Shown piece after piece: positions 13,511 through 20,426 of a DNA stretch of 20,917 nucleotides. The notes below the pieces were generated by a model. That model was not told the DNA's origin. It saw only the letters and a list, made by a program, of their open reading frames with translations, and did no database searches. How positions within the stretch are numbered: position 1 is the first letter of the stretch; each line of letters starts with the position of its first letter. This DNA is from Bacteroidales bacterium (lineage in GTDB: Bacteria > Bacteroidota > Bacteroidia > Bacteroidales > Muribaculaceae). The DNA lies in the NCBI GenBank assembly GCA_004553485.1, contig SFLG01000034.1, positions 1 through 20,917 of the forward strand, in the 5' to 3' direction. A program made the position numbers and the translations under genes.

Positions 13511-14035
13511 TTACAGCCTGCGGCAGAAAATTTCGAGGTCCTGCCCCCGGCCCAGCCAGTCGGGCAGGGCGCCGGTGCGCGTGAAGCCGTTGGCGGCGAA
13601 GATGGCGGCCGAGGCGGGGTTGTCGGTGCGTATCAGCGCCGCCAGGGTGTCGATGCCCAAAGCCTCGCGGGCCAGGGTAAGGGCCTGTGCGAGGGCCTCG
13701 GTGCCGATGTGCCGGCCGCGCAGTGACGCGTCGACGTAGATGCTCACGAAGGCGGCGTTGCCGCGTCGGTTGAAGTCGCAGATGTCGATGTTGCCGGCGG
13801 GATCGGTGCTGCCGGCGGGCTGTATCATCAGCCGCAGCGAGCCGTCGCGGGCGATGTCGCCGGTGAAGCTGTGCACATACTCCCAGATTTGCTGGCGCGA
13901 GGTCAGCGGCGGGGTGAGGGAGTTGTGCCACAGCGCCGGGTCGTTCTCCCAGCGGTAAATGAAGTCGATGTCCGACGGCTCGGGCGCACGCAGCGTCAGG
14001 GCGGGCAGGGTGGCGGTGGTGTCTTGCTTTTCCAT
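13511..14035 (-). CDS. GNAT-family N-acetyltransferase (RimJ/RimL-like)
   Basis: This 174-residue acetyl-CoA-dependent acetyltransferase starts with the usual LTLRAPEPSDIDFIYRWENDP segment of the Acetyltransf_3/RimJ-L group. It carries motif A around VSIYVDASLRGRHIGTEAL (98-115), with the R-G-R-x-x-G CoA pyrophosphate loop at 106-111, and ends with the NPASAAIFAANGF motif B. It starts one base after the recR stop codon, so the two are translationally coupled. Substrate unknown (a protein N-terminus or amine). Confidence 0.85.
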   Translation of the reverse strand: MEKQDTTATLPALTLRAPEPSDIDFIYRWENDPALWHNSLTPPLTSRQQIWEYVHSFTGDIARDGSLRLMIQPAGSTDPAGNIDICDFNRRGNAAFVSIYVDASLRGRHIGTEALAQALTLAREALGIDTLAALIRTDNPASAAIFAANGFTRTGALPDWLGRGQDLEIFCRRL

Positions 14036-14036
14036 C

Positions 14037-14666
14037 TCAGAATTCTTGGGTGAAGGTGTCCGAGAACAGGGTGCGGTCGCGCAGCGAGCGGCCCAGGGTT
14101 ATCTCGTCGGTGTACTCGATGTCGTTGCCGACGGCGACGCCGCGAGCAAGCTGGGTGACGCGCACGGGCAGCCCTTCGAGGCGGCGGTAGATGTAGAAGT
14201 TGGTGGTCTCGCCTTCCATTGTGGCGCCGAGGGCGAGGATTACCTCGTCCACGCCGCCCTCGCGCACGCGCCGGGCCAGCGACTCTATCTCCAGCTCGTC
14301 GGGGCCTATGCCGTCCATGGGCGAGATGACACCGCCCAGCACGTGGTACACGCCGCGGTACATGCCGGTGTTCTCGAACAGCATGACGTCGCGCACGTTC
14401 TCCACCACGCAGACGGTGCGCCGGTCGCGCCCTTCGGATGCGCAGATGGGACACACTTCGGACGGGCTGATGTTATGGCACACACTGCAGTAGCGTATGC
14501 CGTGCCTCATGTTGATTATCGAGTTGCCCAGGGCGTCGGCGGCGGCAGTGTCCTGCCTGAGCAGGTGAAGGGCGAGCCGCAGGGCGGTCTTGCGCCCTAT
14601 GCCGGGCAGACGGGAGAGCTCGGTGACGGCGGCCTCGAGCAGGGGCGATGAAAATTCTGTGTTCAT
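14037..14666 (-). CDS. recR: Recombination mediator RecR
   Basis: This 209-residue DNA-repair protein works with RecO/RecF to load RecA at gaps. It shows an HhH segment (LPGIGRKTA, 20-28), four zinc-binding cysteines (C60, C63, C72, C75), a Toprim domain beginning VCVVEN (85-90) and the C-terminal ARGVAVGNDIEYTDEIT motif. An upstream in-frame ATG at 14762 would add 32 residues without family support and would overlap the promoter, so ATG 14666 was chosen. The GNAT gene follows after one base. Confidence 0.95.
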   Translation of the reverse strand: MNTEFSSPLLEAAVTELSRLPGIGRKTALRLALHLLRQDTAAADALGNSIINMRHGIRYCSVCHNISPSEVCPICASEGRDRRTVCVVENVRDVMLFENTGMYRGVYHVLGGVISPMDGIGPDELEIESLARRVREGGVDEVILALGATMEGETTNFYIYRRLEGLPVRVTQLARGVAVGNDIEYTDEITLGRSLRDRTLFSDTFTQEF

Positions 14667-14731
14667 TATCGGGTAAGGTGCGACATTCCCGTCGGACGTC
14701 TGTCGCGGGGGGAGTTGCCGCTTTGAGCAGA

Positions 14732-14739
14732 CAAATTTA
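14732..14739 (-). promoter_or_regulatory. Candidate -7 element for recR
   Basis: TAAATTTG on the minus strand (complement of CAAATTTA) lies about 66 nt upstream of ATG 14666. No matching TTTG at 19-21 nt was found. It is back to back with the plus-strand promoter at 14795-14802. Confidence 0.45.
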
Positions 14740-14794
14740 GTAATTTTTCGGCAACATATCACCTACTGATGCGGTTTAAATTATAACGATTCGC

Positions 14795-14802
14795 TATATT
14801 TG
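14795..14802 (+). promoter_or_regulatory. Candidate -7 element for the yqgE-like gene
   Basis: TATATTTG, followed by C, matches TAnnTTTG. A TTTA at 14775-14778 is a poor upstream box at 16 nt spacing. Transcription would begin around 14808, almost at the ATG at 14811, which favours ATG 14820 as start. Confidence 0.6.
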
Positions 14803-14819
14803 CATACAAAATGAGGACG

Positions 14820-15533
14820 ATGAAAAATTTCAGGAGCAAGATATTCGATTTCAAGACCGACCGGCGCCCCGTGCGCGAGGGCTCGCTGCTTGTGTCAGAG
14901 CCTTTTTTGAAGGAGCATTTTTTCAAACACGCCGTAATCTCGCTTGTCGACTACGGCGCCGACACGGGTGCGATGGGCGTCGTGCTCAACAACCGCACGG
15001 CACTCACCCTTGACGAGGTGCTCGAGCATGTACGGCCCGAGACGAAGGTGCCCGTATATTGCGGCGGCCCGCTGTCGCACGACCGGCTGTTCTTCATCCA
15101 CGACCTCGGCTCGGGCCTCATCCCCGGCGCCCGCGAGTACTGCGACGGCCTGTGGATCGGCGGCGACTTTGACGACGTCATCGACTACGTCAATTCGGGC
15201 TACTCCGTCGACGGCCATCTGCGCTTCTTCATCGGCTACGCCGGCTGGGAAAAAGGCCAGCTGCAAGGCGAGCTCGACAACGACGTCTGGGCTGTCGCCG
15301 ACACCCCTCTCGTCCCCTCCTCCTCATCATCATCCACCTCCGCCACATCCACCACCACAACCACCTCCCCAACCTCCGCCTCTACCCACCCCTCTTCCTC
15401 TCACCCCTCCGCCCTCACCCCGCGCACCCTTCTCGCCCTCCACGGCGACGCCCTATGGCACGCCGTAGTGCGCACCATGGGCCCCGCCTACCACCACTGG
15501 CTCCTCCACCCCATGTCCACCCACGCCAACTAA
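14820..15533 (+). CDS. yqgE: YqgE/AlgH (UPF0301, DUF179) family protein with a low-complexity insert
   Basis: The 237-residue product matches the YqgE/AlgH family of unknown function: REGSLLVSEPFLKEHFFKHAVISLVDY near the N-terminus, GVVLNNRT, VYCGGPL, the IGGDFDDV and GYAGWEKGQLQGEL segments, and a C-terminal WHAVVRTMGPAYHHW block. Relatives are usually about 185-200 residues. The excess is a Ser/Thr/Pro-rich run at about residues 166-202 between DVWAVAD and LHGDALW. Both flanks remain family-like and in frame, so the gene looks intact. ATG 14811 is possible but nearly coincides with the predicted transcription start. The gene is divergent from recR and stands alone. Confidence 0.88.
   Translation: MKNFRSKIFDFKTDRRPVREGSLLVSEPFLKEHFFKHAVISLVDYGADTGAMGVVLNNRTALTLDEVLEHVRPETKVPVYCGGPLSHDRLFFIHDLGSGLIPGAREYCDGLWIGGDFDDVIDYVNSGYSVDGHLRFFIGYAGWEKGQLQGELDNDVWAVADTPLVPSSSSSSTSATSTTTTTSPTSASTHPSSSHPSALTPRTLLALHGDALWHAVVRTMGPAYHHWLLHPMSTHAN
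15315..15425 (+). repeat. C-rich coding microsatellite-like tract in yqgE
   Basis: The strand is nearly G-free, with runs of TCC, TCA, ACC and ACA triplets that encode Ser, Thr and Pro. The pyrimidine bias continues after the gene in CCCCTCTTCCCCTCCCTCTC (15541-15560). The triplet makeup means slippage would add or remove residues without breaking the frame. Confidence 0.8.
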
Positions 15534-15572
15534 CCGCATTCCCCTCTTCCCCTCCCTCTCAAAATTTCTTCC

Positions 15573-15628
15573 ATAAACGAAACTTTTGCAAAAACGCCCC
15601 AAGGTTTTGTTTATAAACTAAACTTTTG
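15573..15628 (+). promoter_or_regulatory. Direct repeats flanking the promoter of the AAA/DUF4143 gene
   Basis: ATAAACGAAACTTTTG (15573-15588) and ATAAACTAAACTTTTG (15613-15628) differ at one base and are 40 bp apart, about four helical turns. A reverse-oriented relative (AAAGTTTTAGTTAT, 15641-15654) covers the transcription start and ATG. The second copy lies between the -33 and -7 boxes, the position expected of a repressor site. Confidence 0.65.
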
Positions 15629-15637
15629 GTATATTTG
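15606..15637 (+). promoter_or_regulatory. Bacteroidetes-type promoter of the AAA/DUF4143 gene
   Basis: TTTG (15606-15609) and TATATTTG (15630-15637) are 20 nt apart, a full match to the consensus. Transcription would start near 15644, only a few bases before ATG 15653, giving a very short leader. Confidence 0.8.
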
Positions 15638-15652
15638 CGGAAAGTTTTAGTT

Positions 15653-16852
15653 ATGGAAGAAAAAAATGATTTTGTCGTCAGACCTTTATATATGGACCGC
15701 ATCAGACCATATATAGGGAAGAGTATTATAAAAATTCTTGTCGGGCAGCGGCGTGTTGGCAAGAGTTATATCCTTAAGGCTGTGGCAGATGAAGTGCGTC
15801 GCCTTAATCCCGACGCGAATTTTATCAGCATAAATCTTGAGGACTTTGCTTTTGCGCACATAACTGATGCTGCAACCTTGCATAGCGAGATACAATCACG
15901 TATTGTGGCAGGCTGCAAAAATTTCATTTTTCTTGATGAGATACAAGAGGTTGCCGATTTCGACCGTGTAGTGCGGTCGCTGTTACTTGACCCTGATAAT
16001 GACATTTATATCACGGGCAGCAATTCGAGTATGTTGTCATCCGAAATGGCGTCACGTCTGGCCGGGCGAAGTATAGAGATATATGTTCATCCGCTGACCT
16101 ATAGTGAGTTTCTCGAATTTCACTCTTATCAGGATTCGGACGAGTCGATCCAGGCGTATCTACGATACGGAGGCATGCCCTATCTGCGCAATTTGCCCGA
16201 CCGCAATACATGGGACGAGTATCTGTCCGGCGTAACCGATGCTGTTGTATACCGCGATGTGGTGAGTCGTCAGGGTTTGCGAAATACAGATTTTTTGCAG
16301 CGGCTCATGCTTTATCTGGCCGATAATGTCGGAAATATTTTTACGGCGAAAAAAATTGCCGATTACTTGAAATCGCAACGGATTGCATCAAGCACATCCG
16401 GGGTACAATCATATATAGAATATCTTGAAGATGCGTTTATTGTCAACCGCGCCCGTAGATGGGATATTGTCGGAAAACGTTTCTTTGAGATAGGCGAAAA
16501 GATTTATTTTGAGGATCTTGGGATACGTAACGCCATTATCGGTTATCGTCCAAAGGATATCGGCGGACTGCTGGAAAATGCTGTATTCAACCACCTGCAA
16601 AGCCAAGGATATAGAGTTTCGGTTGGGGCGATGCCGCGGGGTCGCGAAATAGATTTCATCGCAGAGAAGGACAACGAATACCGTTATATACAAGTGGCCC
16701 TTACCATTGTTGACCCGACAACGGCTGTACGCGAGTTCGGGAATTTGGAAAAAATCCCCGATAACTACGAAAAAACCGTCATCACTTTACGCGACGACTT
16801 CCCTAACACCGTTAACGGTATACATCATCAAAGCCTACGGTGTGTTCGGTAG
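15653..16852 (+). CDS. AAA-family ATPase with C-terminal DUF4143 domain
   Basis: This 399-residue protein has an N-terminal AAA_14-type ATPase with Walker A GQRRVGKS (31-38), Walker B FIFLDEIQ (91-98) and the sensor-like ITGSNSSMLSSE (120-131). The C-terminal DUF4143 domain contains GGLLENAVFNHL (304-315), REIDFIA (331-337) and YIQV (345-348), a PD-(D/E)XK-nuclease-like arrangement with Gln where the catalytic Lys usually sits. ATG 15653 was chosen because an upstream ATG at 15626 lies within the promoter. Codon choice is more AT-rich than in neighbouring genes, which suggests horizontal acquisition. Function in this common archaeal/bacterial family is unsettled. The last residues (QSLRCVR) depart from the family; the +1 frame encodes a more typical IKAYGVF tail. 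Confidence 0.87.
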   Translation: MEEKNDFVVRPLYMDRIRPYIGKSIIKILVGQRRVGKSYILKAVADEVRRLNPDANFISINLEDFAFAHITDAATLHSEIQSRIVAGCKNFIFLDEIQEVADFDRVVRSLLLDPDNDIYITGSNSSMLSSEMASRLAGRSIEIYVHPLTYSEFLEFHSYQDSDESIQAYLRYGGMPYLRNLPDRNTWDEYLSGVTDAVVYRDVVSRQGLRNTDFLQRLMLYLADNVGNIFTAKKIADYLKSQRIASSTSGVQSYIEYLEDAFIVNRARRWDIVGKRFFEIGEKIYFEDLGIRNAIIGYRPKDIGGLLENAVFNHLQSQGYRVSVGAMPRGREIDFIAEKDNEYRYIQVALTIVDPTTAVREFGNLEKIPDNYEKTVITLRDDFPNTVNGIHHQSLRCVR

Positions 16853-16907
16853 TTTGGCTTGATTTCGTTCGGTAGTTTGGCTGGATTTCGTTCGGTAGTT
16901 TGGCCGG
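16845..16907 (+). repeat. 23-bp tandem repeat across the ATPase stop codon
   Basis: TTCGGTAGTTTGGC recurs at 16845, 16868 and 16891 with a strict period of 23 bp; two full spacers (TTGATTTCG, TGGATTTCG) link the copies. The TAG stop of the ATPase gene (16850-16852) lies inside the first copy. Confidence 0.9.
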
Positions 16908-16918
16908 GAGACGAGACA

Positions 16919-16964
16919 GCGAGCCCCGAGGCCGGGTTAGGGCTTCGGGGCTCGCGATATTTTG
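16919..16964 (+). terminator. Terminator-like hairpin after the AAA/DUF4143 gene
   Basis: GCGAGCCCCGA (16919-16929) pairs exactly with TCGGGGCTCGC (16945-16955), followed by GATATTTT. The T tract is short. No T run follows on the minus strand, so it fits the plus-strand ATPase gene best. Confidence 0.7.
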
Positions 16965-16966
16965 GG

Positions 16967-17033
16967 ACCGGGTGGTGGGCCCGGTAGGGTGCCATGTGGG
17001 CTTAGGCCCGGGGATGTGGGGTTAGGCCCGGGG
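16967..17033. repeat. G-rich hairpin and 20-bp tandem duplication
   Basis: ACCGGG (16967-16972) pairs with CCCGGT (16980-16985). A 20-bp unit beginning ATGTGGGCTTAGG is then repeated at 16994-17013 and 17014-17033 with one base change. Within the first unit, GGGC pairs with GCCC across TTAG. The stretch ends 5 bp from the stop of the minus-strand phosphohexomutase gene. Confidence 0.8.
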
Positions 17034-17038
17034 GGAGG

Positions 17039-18442
17039 TTACTTGTGGGCGGGGGTGGCGGAGAGGGCGAGGACGAGGTCCTTCATGTTTTTGCCCAGCT
17101 CTTTGGCCTCGGCCATGGTGGGAGCTTCGCTGTATACGCGGATGATGGGCTCGGTGTTCGACTTGCGCAGGTGTACCCAGCTGTGGGGGAAGTCGATTTT
17201 CACGCCGTCGATGTCGGTGATTTTTTCGGCGGCATATTTTTCTTTGACGGCCTTGAAGATGGCGTCGGTGTCCAAGTCGTCGGTGAGCTGAATCTTTGTC
17301 TTGGCGATGGAGTACTGGGGATAGGTTTTTTTGAGCTCGCTCACCTTTTTGCCGCTCTTGGCCAGCAGGGTGAGGAAGAGTGCCACGCCGACGAGGGCGT
17401 CGCGGCCGTAGTGGAGCTCGGGGTAGATGATTCCGCCATTGCCTTCGCCGCCGATGACGGCGCGGATGTGCTTCATCAGCGTTGTCACGTTGACCTCGCC
17501 GACGGCGGAGGCCACGTAGGGGCAGCGGTGCTTGCTGGCGATGTCGCTGAGGGCGCGGCTCGAGCTGAGGTTGGAGACGGCCGGGCCGGGGGTGTTGGAC
17601 AGGACGTAGTCGGCGATGGCGACGAGGGTATATTCCTCGACAAACATCTCGCCGTTCTCCATCACGATTGCCAGGCGGTCAACGTCGGGGTCGACGACGA
17701 ATCCCACGTCGCAGTGGTTGTCCTTGACCACTTTGGAGATTTCGCTGAGGTTTTCGGGTATGGGCTCGGGATTGTGGGCGAAGTTGCCGGTGGGGTCGCA
17801 GTTGAGCTCGATGACGTTGTTCACGCCCATCGACTTCAGCAGCTGGGGTATCACCACGCCGCCCACCGAGTTGACGGCGTCGACGGCCACGGTGAAGTTG
17901 GCCTTGCGGATGGCCTCGATGTCCACCAGGGGCAGGGCGAGGACCTTTTGTATATGGCGACGGTTGTAGGTTGTGTTTTTGAGGTGGTGGCCCAGGTGGT
18001 CTACGTCGGCGAAGACGTAGTCTTTGGAGTTGGCTATGCGAAGCACCTCCTGGCCCTCGGCGGCGCTGAGAAATTCGCCTTTCTCGTTAAGCAGCTTTAG
18101 GGCGTTCCAGTTTTTGGGGTTGTGCGAGGCAGTGAGGATGAGGCCGCCGCAGGCTTCCTCGTAGGTCACTGCCAGCTCGGTGGTGGGGGTGGAGGCCAGG
18201 CCGATGTTGATGACGTCGAAGCCCATGCCCATCAGTGTGCCCACTACGATGTCGATTACCATCGGGCCCGAGATGCGGGCGTCGTGACCTACTACTATCG
18301 AGCGGTAGGGGAGTGTTGTCGTACGGTCGATGAAGGTGGCGTAAGCGGCTGTATACTTGGCGATGTCCATGGGGGTGAGGGCCTCGCCCGATACTCCGCC
18401 GATTGTGCCGCGGATACCGGAGATTGACTTGATGAGTGTCAT
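17039..18442 (-). CDS. glmM: Phosphoglucosamine mutase/phosphomannomutase-family enzyme
   Basis: This 467-residue alpha-D-phosphohexomutase interconverts hexose 1- and 6-phosphates. The phosphoserine loop TASHNP (Ser106), metal loop DPDVDRLA (251-258), sugar loop GEGNGG (332-337) and phosphate-binding RKSNTEPIIRVYSEA (426-440) are all intact. The GEGNGG and RKSNTEP forms, with the SGIRGTIGG start, are those of Bacteroidales proteins annotated as GlmM, which make glucosamine-1-phosphate for peptidoglycan and LPS. Mannose or glucose phosphate as substrate cannot be excluded. It lies 80 bp downstream of the DUF4827 gene on the same strand. Confidence 0.88.
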   Translation of the reverse strand: MTLIKSISGIRGTIGGVSGEALTPMDIAKYTAAYATFIDRTTTLPYRSIVVGHDARISGPMVIDIVVGTLMGMGFDVINIGLASTPTTELAVTYEEACGGLILTASHNPKNWNALKLLNEKGEFLSAAEGQEVLRIANSKDYVFADVDHLGHHLKNTTYNRRHIQKVLALPLVDIEAIRKANFTVAVDAVNSVGGVVIPQLLKSMGVNNVIELNCDPTGNFAHNPEPIPENLSEISKVVKDNHCDVGFVVDPDVDRLAIVMENGEMFVEEYTLVAIADYVLSNTPGPAVSNLSSSRALSDIASKHRCPYVASAVGEVNVTTLMKHIRAVIGGEGNGGIIYPELHYGRDALVGVALFLTLLAKSGKKVSELKKTYPQYSIAKTKIQLTDDLDTDAIFKAVKEKYAAEKITDIDGVKIDFPHSWVHLRKSNTEPIIRVYSEAPTMAEAKELGKNMKDLVLALSATPAHK

Positions 18443-18522
18443 GGTTTATTATAGAATTAGGTAGATTACTTTCTAAGGAGATAGAGGGGGTACGTCTTAT
18501 ACGGTTTGGGGCTGACGTGCCG

Positions 18523-19107
18523 TTAAGTGAGGGGGCGGTAGTAGCGCAGACGGAAGAGGAAGGGGATGACGTAGGTCTGTTCGTTGAGGAAGCCGTACTG
18601 GCTCTTGACAACCAGGTTAACCACGGCATCGACGGGCAGCAGTGTCAGCGGCATCTGTATGCCGGTGCCCCATTGCATCGAGCTGGTGAGCGAGAAGTTC
18701 TGGAAGCGGAAGAAGGTGTTGTCGCTGCTCATGTTATTCTCGTTGCCGTTGCCATCGCCCATCTCGCCGGTCTGTGCGTAAGTTTCGAGGTTCCAGCGGG
18801 TGTAGCGGAAGTATATCATCTCGTCGGTCTTGGCGTAGTTGCCGCGTGTGCCGGGGTCGAGCACCTGCATGTACAGGTTGCCGTCCTCGTCGAGGCGGTA
18901 GTATGGAGCGTCGGGACCGGTCTTGAAGACGAAGTTGGTGTCGGTGGGGATTTCGTTGATGACGCGCTGGTCGGCCAGGAAGACATTGGTGGCACGGGTT
19001 TCCTTGGTCAGCATTTCGGCGTAGCTGCGGTCGTCGTTGCACGAGGTCAGAGCCGTTGTTGCCGCGAGAGCCATCAGCAGAGGTGCGATTATACGGTGGA
19101 GTTTCAT
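18523..19107 (-). CDS. DUF4827-family lipoprotein
   Basis: The 194-residue product has a lipoprotein signal peptide with lipobox LTSC (Cys23). The residues after Cys are Asn-Asp-Asp, an acidic +3/+4 pair resembling the Bacteroidetes surface-export signal, so surface display is possible. The rest resembles DUF4827, a family found beside phosphohexomutase genes in Bacteroidales. It shows beta-rich segments such as FVFKTGPDAPYYRLDEDG and the VVNLVVKSQYG strand, and it recalls FKBP-like folds (inference). A Gly/Asn/Glu-rich loop (GDGNGNENNMSSD) is in the middle. Function unknown. It follows the NrnA-type gene by 49 bp. Confidence 0.78.
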   Translation of the reverse strand: MKLHRIIAPLLMALAATTALTSCNDDRSYAEMLTKETRATNVFLADQRVINEIPTDTNFVFKTGPDAPYYRLDEDGNLYMQVLDPGTRGNYAKTDEMIYFRYTRWNLETYAQTGEMGDGNGNENNMSSDNTFFRFQNFSLTSSMQWGTGIQMPLTLLPVDAVVNLVVKSQYGFLNEQTYVIPFLFRLRYYRPLT

Positions 19108-19156
19108 TCGTTGTGGTTTGTAATGAATGGCCGGTGACCCGGCGGGGATATTTTTG

Positions 19157-20206
19157 TTAACGGTCGGCGGCTTTCAGGGCGGCCGGCGACATCAGTTTGA
19201 GATTTTCCTGCAAGTTGTCTTTGAAGAGTTGGATGCACTCTTCCATGGTGCCGCGGAACTCGCCTCCGGCGGCGTTTAGGTGTCCGCCTCCGCCGTAGTG
19301 GCGCGAGCACAGCAGGTTGACGGGGAAGTCGGCCAGGCTGCGCATCGACACCTTGACGTACTCGGGCTCCTGGCGCAGGTAGCAGCTGTACACTATGCCG
19401 GGGATTTCGAGCGGGCGGTTGACCAGGCCTTCGGTGTCGCCTTTTTTGTAGCCGTAGCTGTTGAGCTCGTCGCGTGTGAGGACGATGAGGGCGGCGCGGG
19501 CGTCGTGAAAGACCTCCATCTTTTTGGCCAGGGCGTAGCTTTCGAGGCGCATGGCGCTCTCGTTGGTGGTCGACACCAGGCAACGTACCAGCCTGTCCTT
19601 GTTGACGCCTTTGCCGAGCAGGTCGGCCACGACGAGGTAGAGGCACGGCATGGACGAGTTGTAGCGGAAGCCGCCGGTGTCGGTGATAATGCCGCCCATC
19701 AGGCAGGTCGCGGCGTCGGTGTCGACGCGGTTCCACCATCCCAAAGCCTTGAGCAGGTGGGCGGTGAGCTCGGATGTGGACGAGAGGGGCGGAAAGCTGA
19801 ACGAGAGGTCGGCAAAGTGTTCGGGGTTCTCGTGGTGGTCGATGAGCACGCGCTTTCCGCGGACGTTCTCGATGGCAGGCTGCAGGCGGCTAACGCGGTA
19901 GGTGGCGTTGAAGTCCATGCACAGCACCACGTCGGCGTTCCTGATCCACGAGGACGCCTTTTCGCCGAAACTGGAGAAGGCCATAATGTCGCGCGCGCCG
20001 GGCAACACGCGCAGGTAGTGCGGCGGCTCGTCGGGCGTAAAGACGCGTGCGTCCTTTCCCATCCCGCGCAGCACGTGCGCCATGCCCAGGGTCGAGCCCA
20101 GGGCGTCGCCGTCGGGTGCGAGGTGCCCCACCAGGGCGACGGTGCGCGCCGATGTGAGCAGGCCTTTGAGCCGTTGTATGTCTTCGCGGTTAAATTCGGG
20201 TGACAT
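19157..20206 (-). CDS. nrnA: DHH-family phosphoesterase, NrnA-like nano-RNase/pAp phosphatase
   Basis: This 349-residue cytosolic enzyme probably degrades short oligoribonucleotides and dephosphorylates pAp. DHH and DHHA1 domains are complete: HLAPDGDALGS (28-38, with His28, Asp32, Asp34), Asp98 in VVLCMDFN, LIDHHEN (121-127), Asp176 in GGIITDTGGFRY and the substrate-binding GGGGHLNAAGG (305-315). Length fits NrnA. The ATG at 20206 gives the standard start. It heads a three-gene same-strand run with the DUF4827 lipoprotein and phosphohexomutase genes. Confidence 0.93.
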   Translation of the reverse strand: MSPEFNREDIQRLKGLLTSARTVALVGHLAPDGDALGSTLGMAHVLRGMGKDARVFTPDEPPHYLRVLPGARDIMAFSSFGEKASSWIRNADVVLCMDFNATYRVSRLQPAIENVRGKRVLIDHHENPEHFADLSFSFPPLSSTSELTAHLLKALGWWNRVDTDAATCLMGGIITDTGGFRYNSSMPCLYLVVADLLGKGVNKDRLVRCLVSTTNESAMRLESYALAKKMEVFHDARAALIVLTRDELNSYGYKKGDTEGLVNRPLEIPGIVYSCYLRQEPEYVKVSMRSLADFPVNLLCSRHYGGGGHLNAAGGEFRGTMEECIQLFKDNLQENLKLMSPAALKAADR

Positions 20207-20254
20207 TGTCGGTGTTGCCGGGAGCCGAAAAGCGGCCTCCTGTTCTTAATTTTG

Positions 20255-20262
20255 CAAAGATA
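20255..20262 (-). promoter_or_regulatory. Candidate -7 element for nrnA
   Basis: TATCTTTG on the minus strand (complement of CAAAGATA) is followed by C and lies about 50 nt upstream of ATG 20206. The expected TTTG 19-21 nt upstream is not clear. Confidence 0.5.
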
Positions 20263-20282
20263 AGAATTTTTGATGTTAACGT

Positions 20283-20325
20283 AAAAAAAGCCGCCGCCCA
20301 AAGTTTCGGGAAGCGGCATTTTTTT
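20283..20325 (-). terminator. Terminator of the flavodoxin gene, usable in both directions
   Basis: GCCGC and GCGGC arms (about 20290-20294 and 20313-20317) are flanked by AAAAAAA on the left and ATTTTTTT on the right, so either strand has a stem followed by a T run. It is about 100 nt past the flavodoxin stop codon. The rest of 20326-20426 shows no gene or clear element. Confidence 0.75.
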
Positions 20326-20426
20326 GAATTTTTATAACAGAAGGGCTCTCGGGCGAGGGGCGAAGGGGGCAATTGGCAATTGTGGGTTGGCAGATGGTGG
20401 CCGGATGATGGGACTTGTCGGATAGG

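Noticed and set aside
14667..14762. 32-residue N-terminal extension of RecR
   Set aside because: RecR proteins begin shortly before the LPGIGRKTA segment; the extension covers the candidate recR promoter.
15686..16693. Several minus-strand open frames of 60-95 codons opposite the AAA/DUF4143 gene
   Set aside because: They are short, lack start signals or motifs, and are explained as shadows of the ATPase gene.
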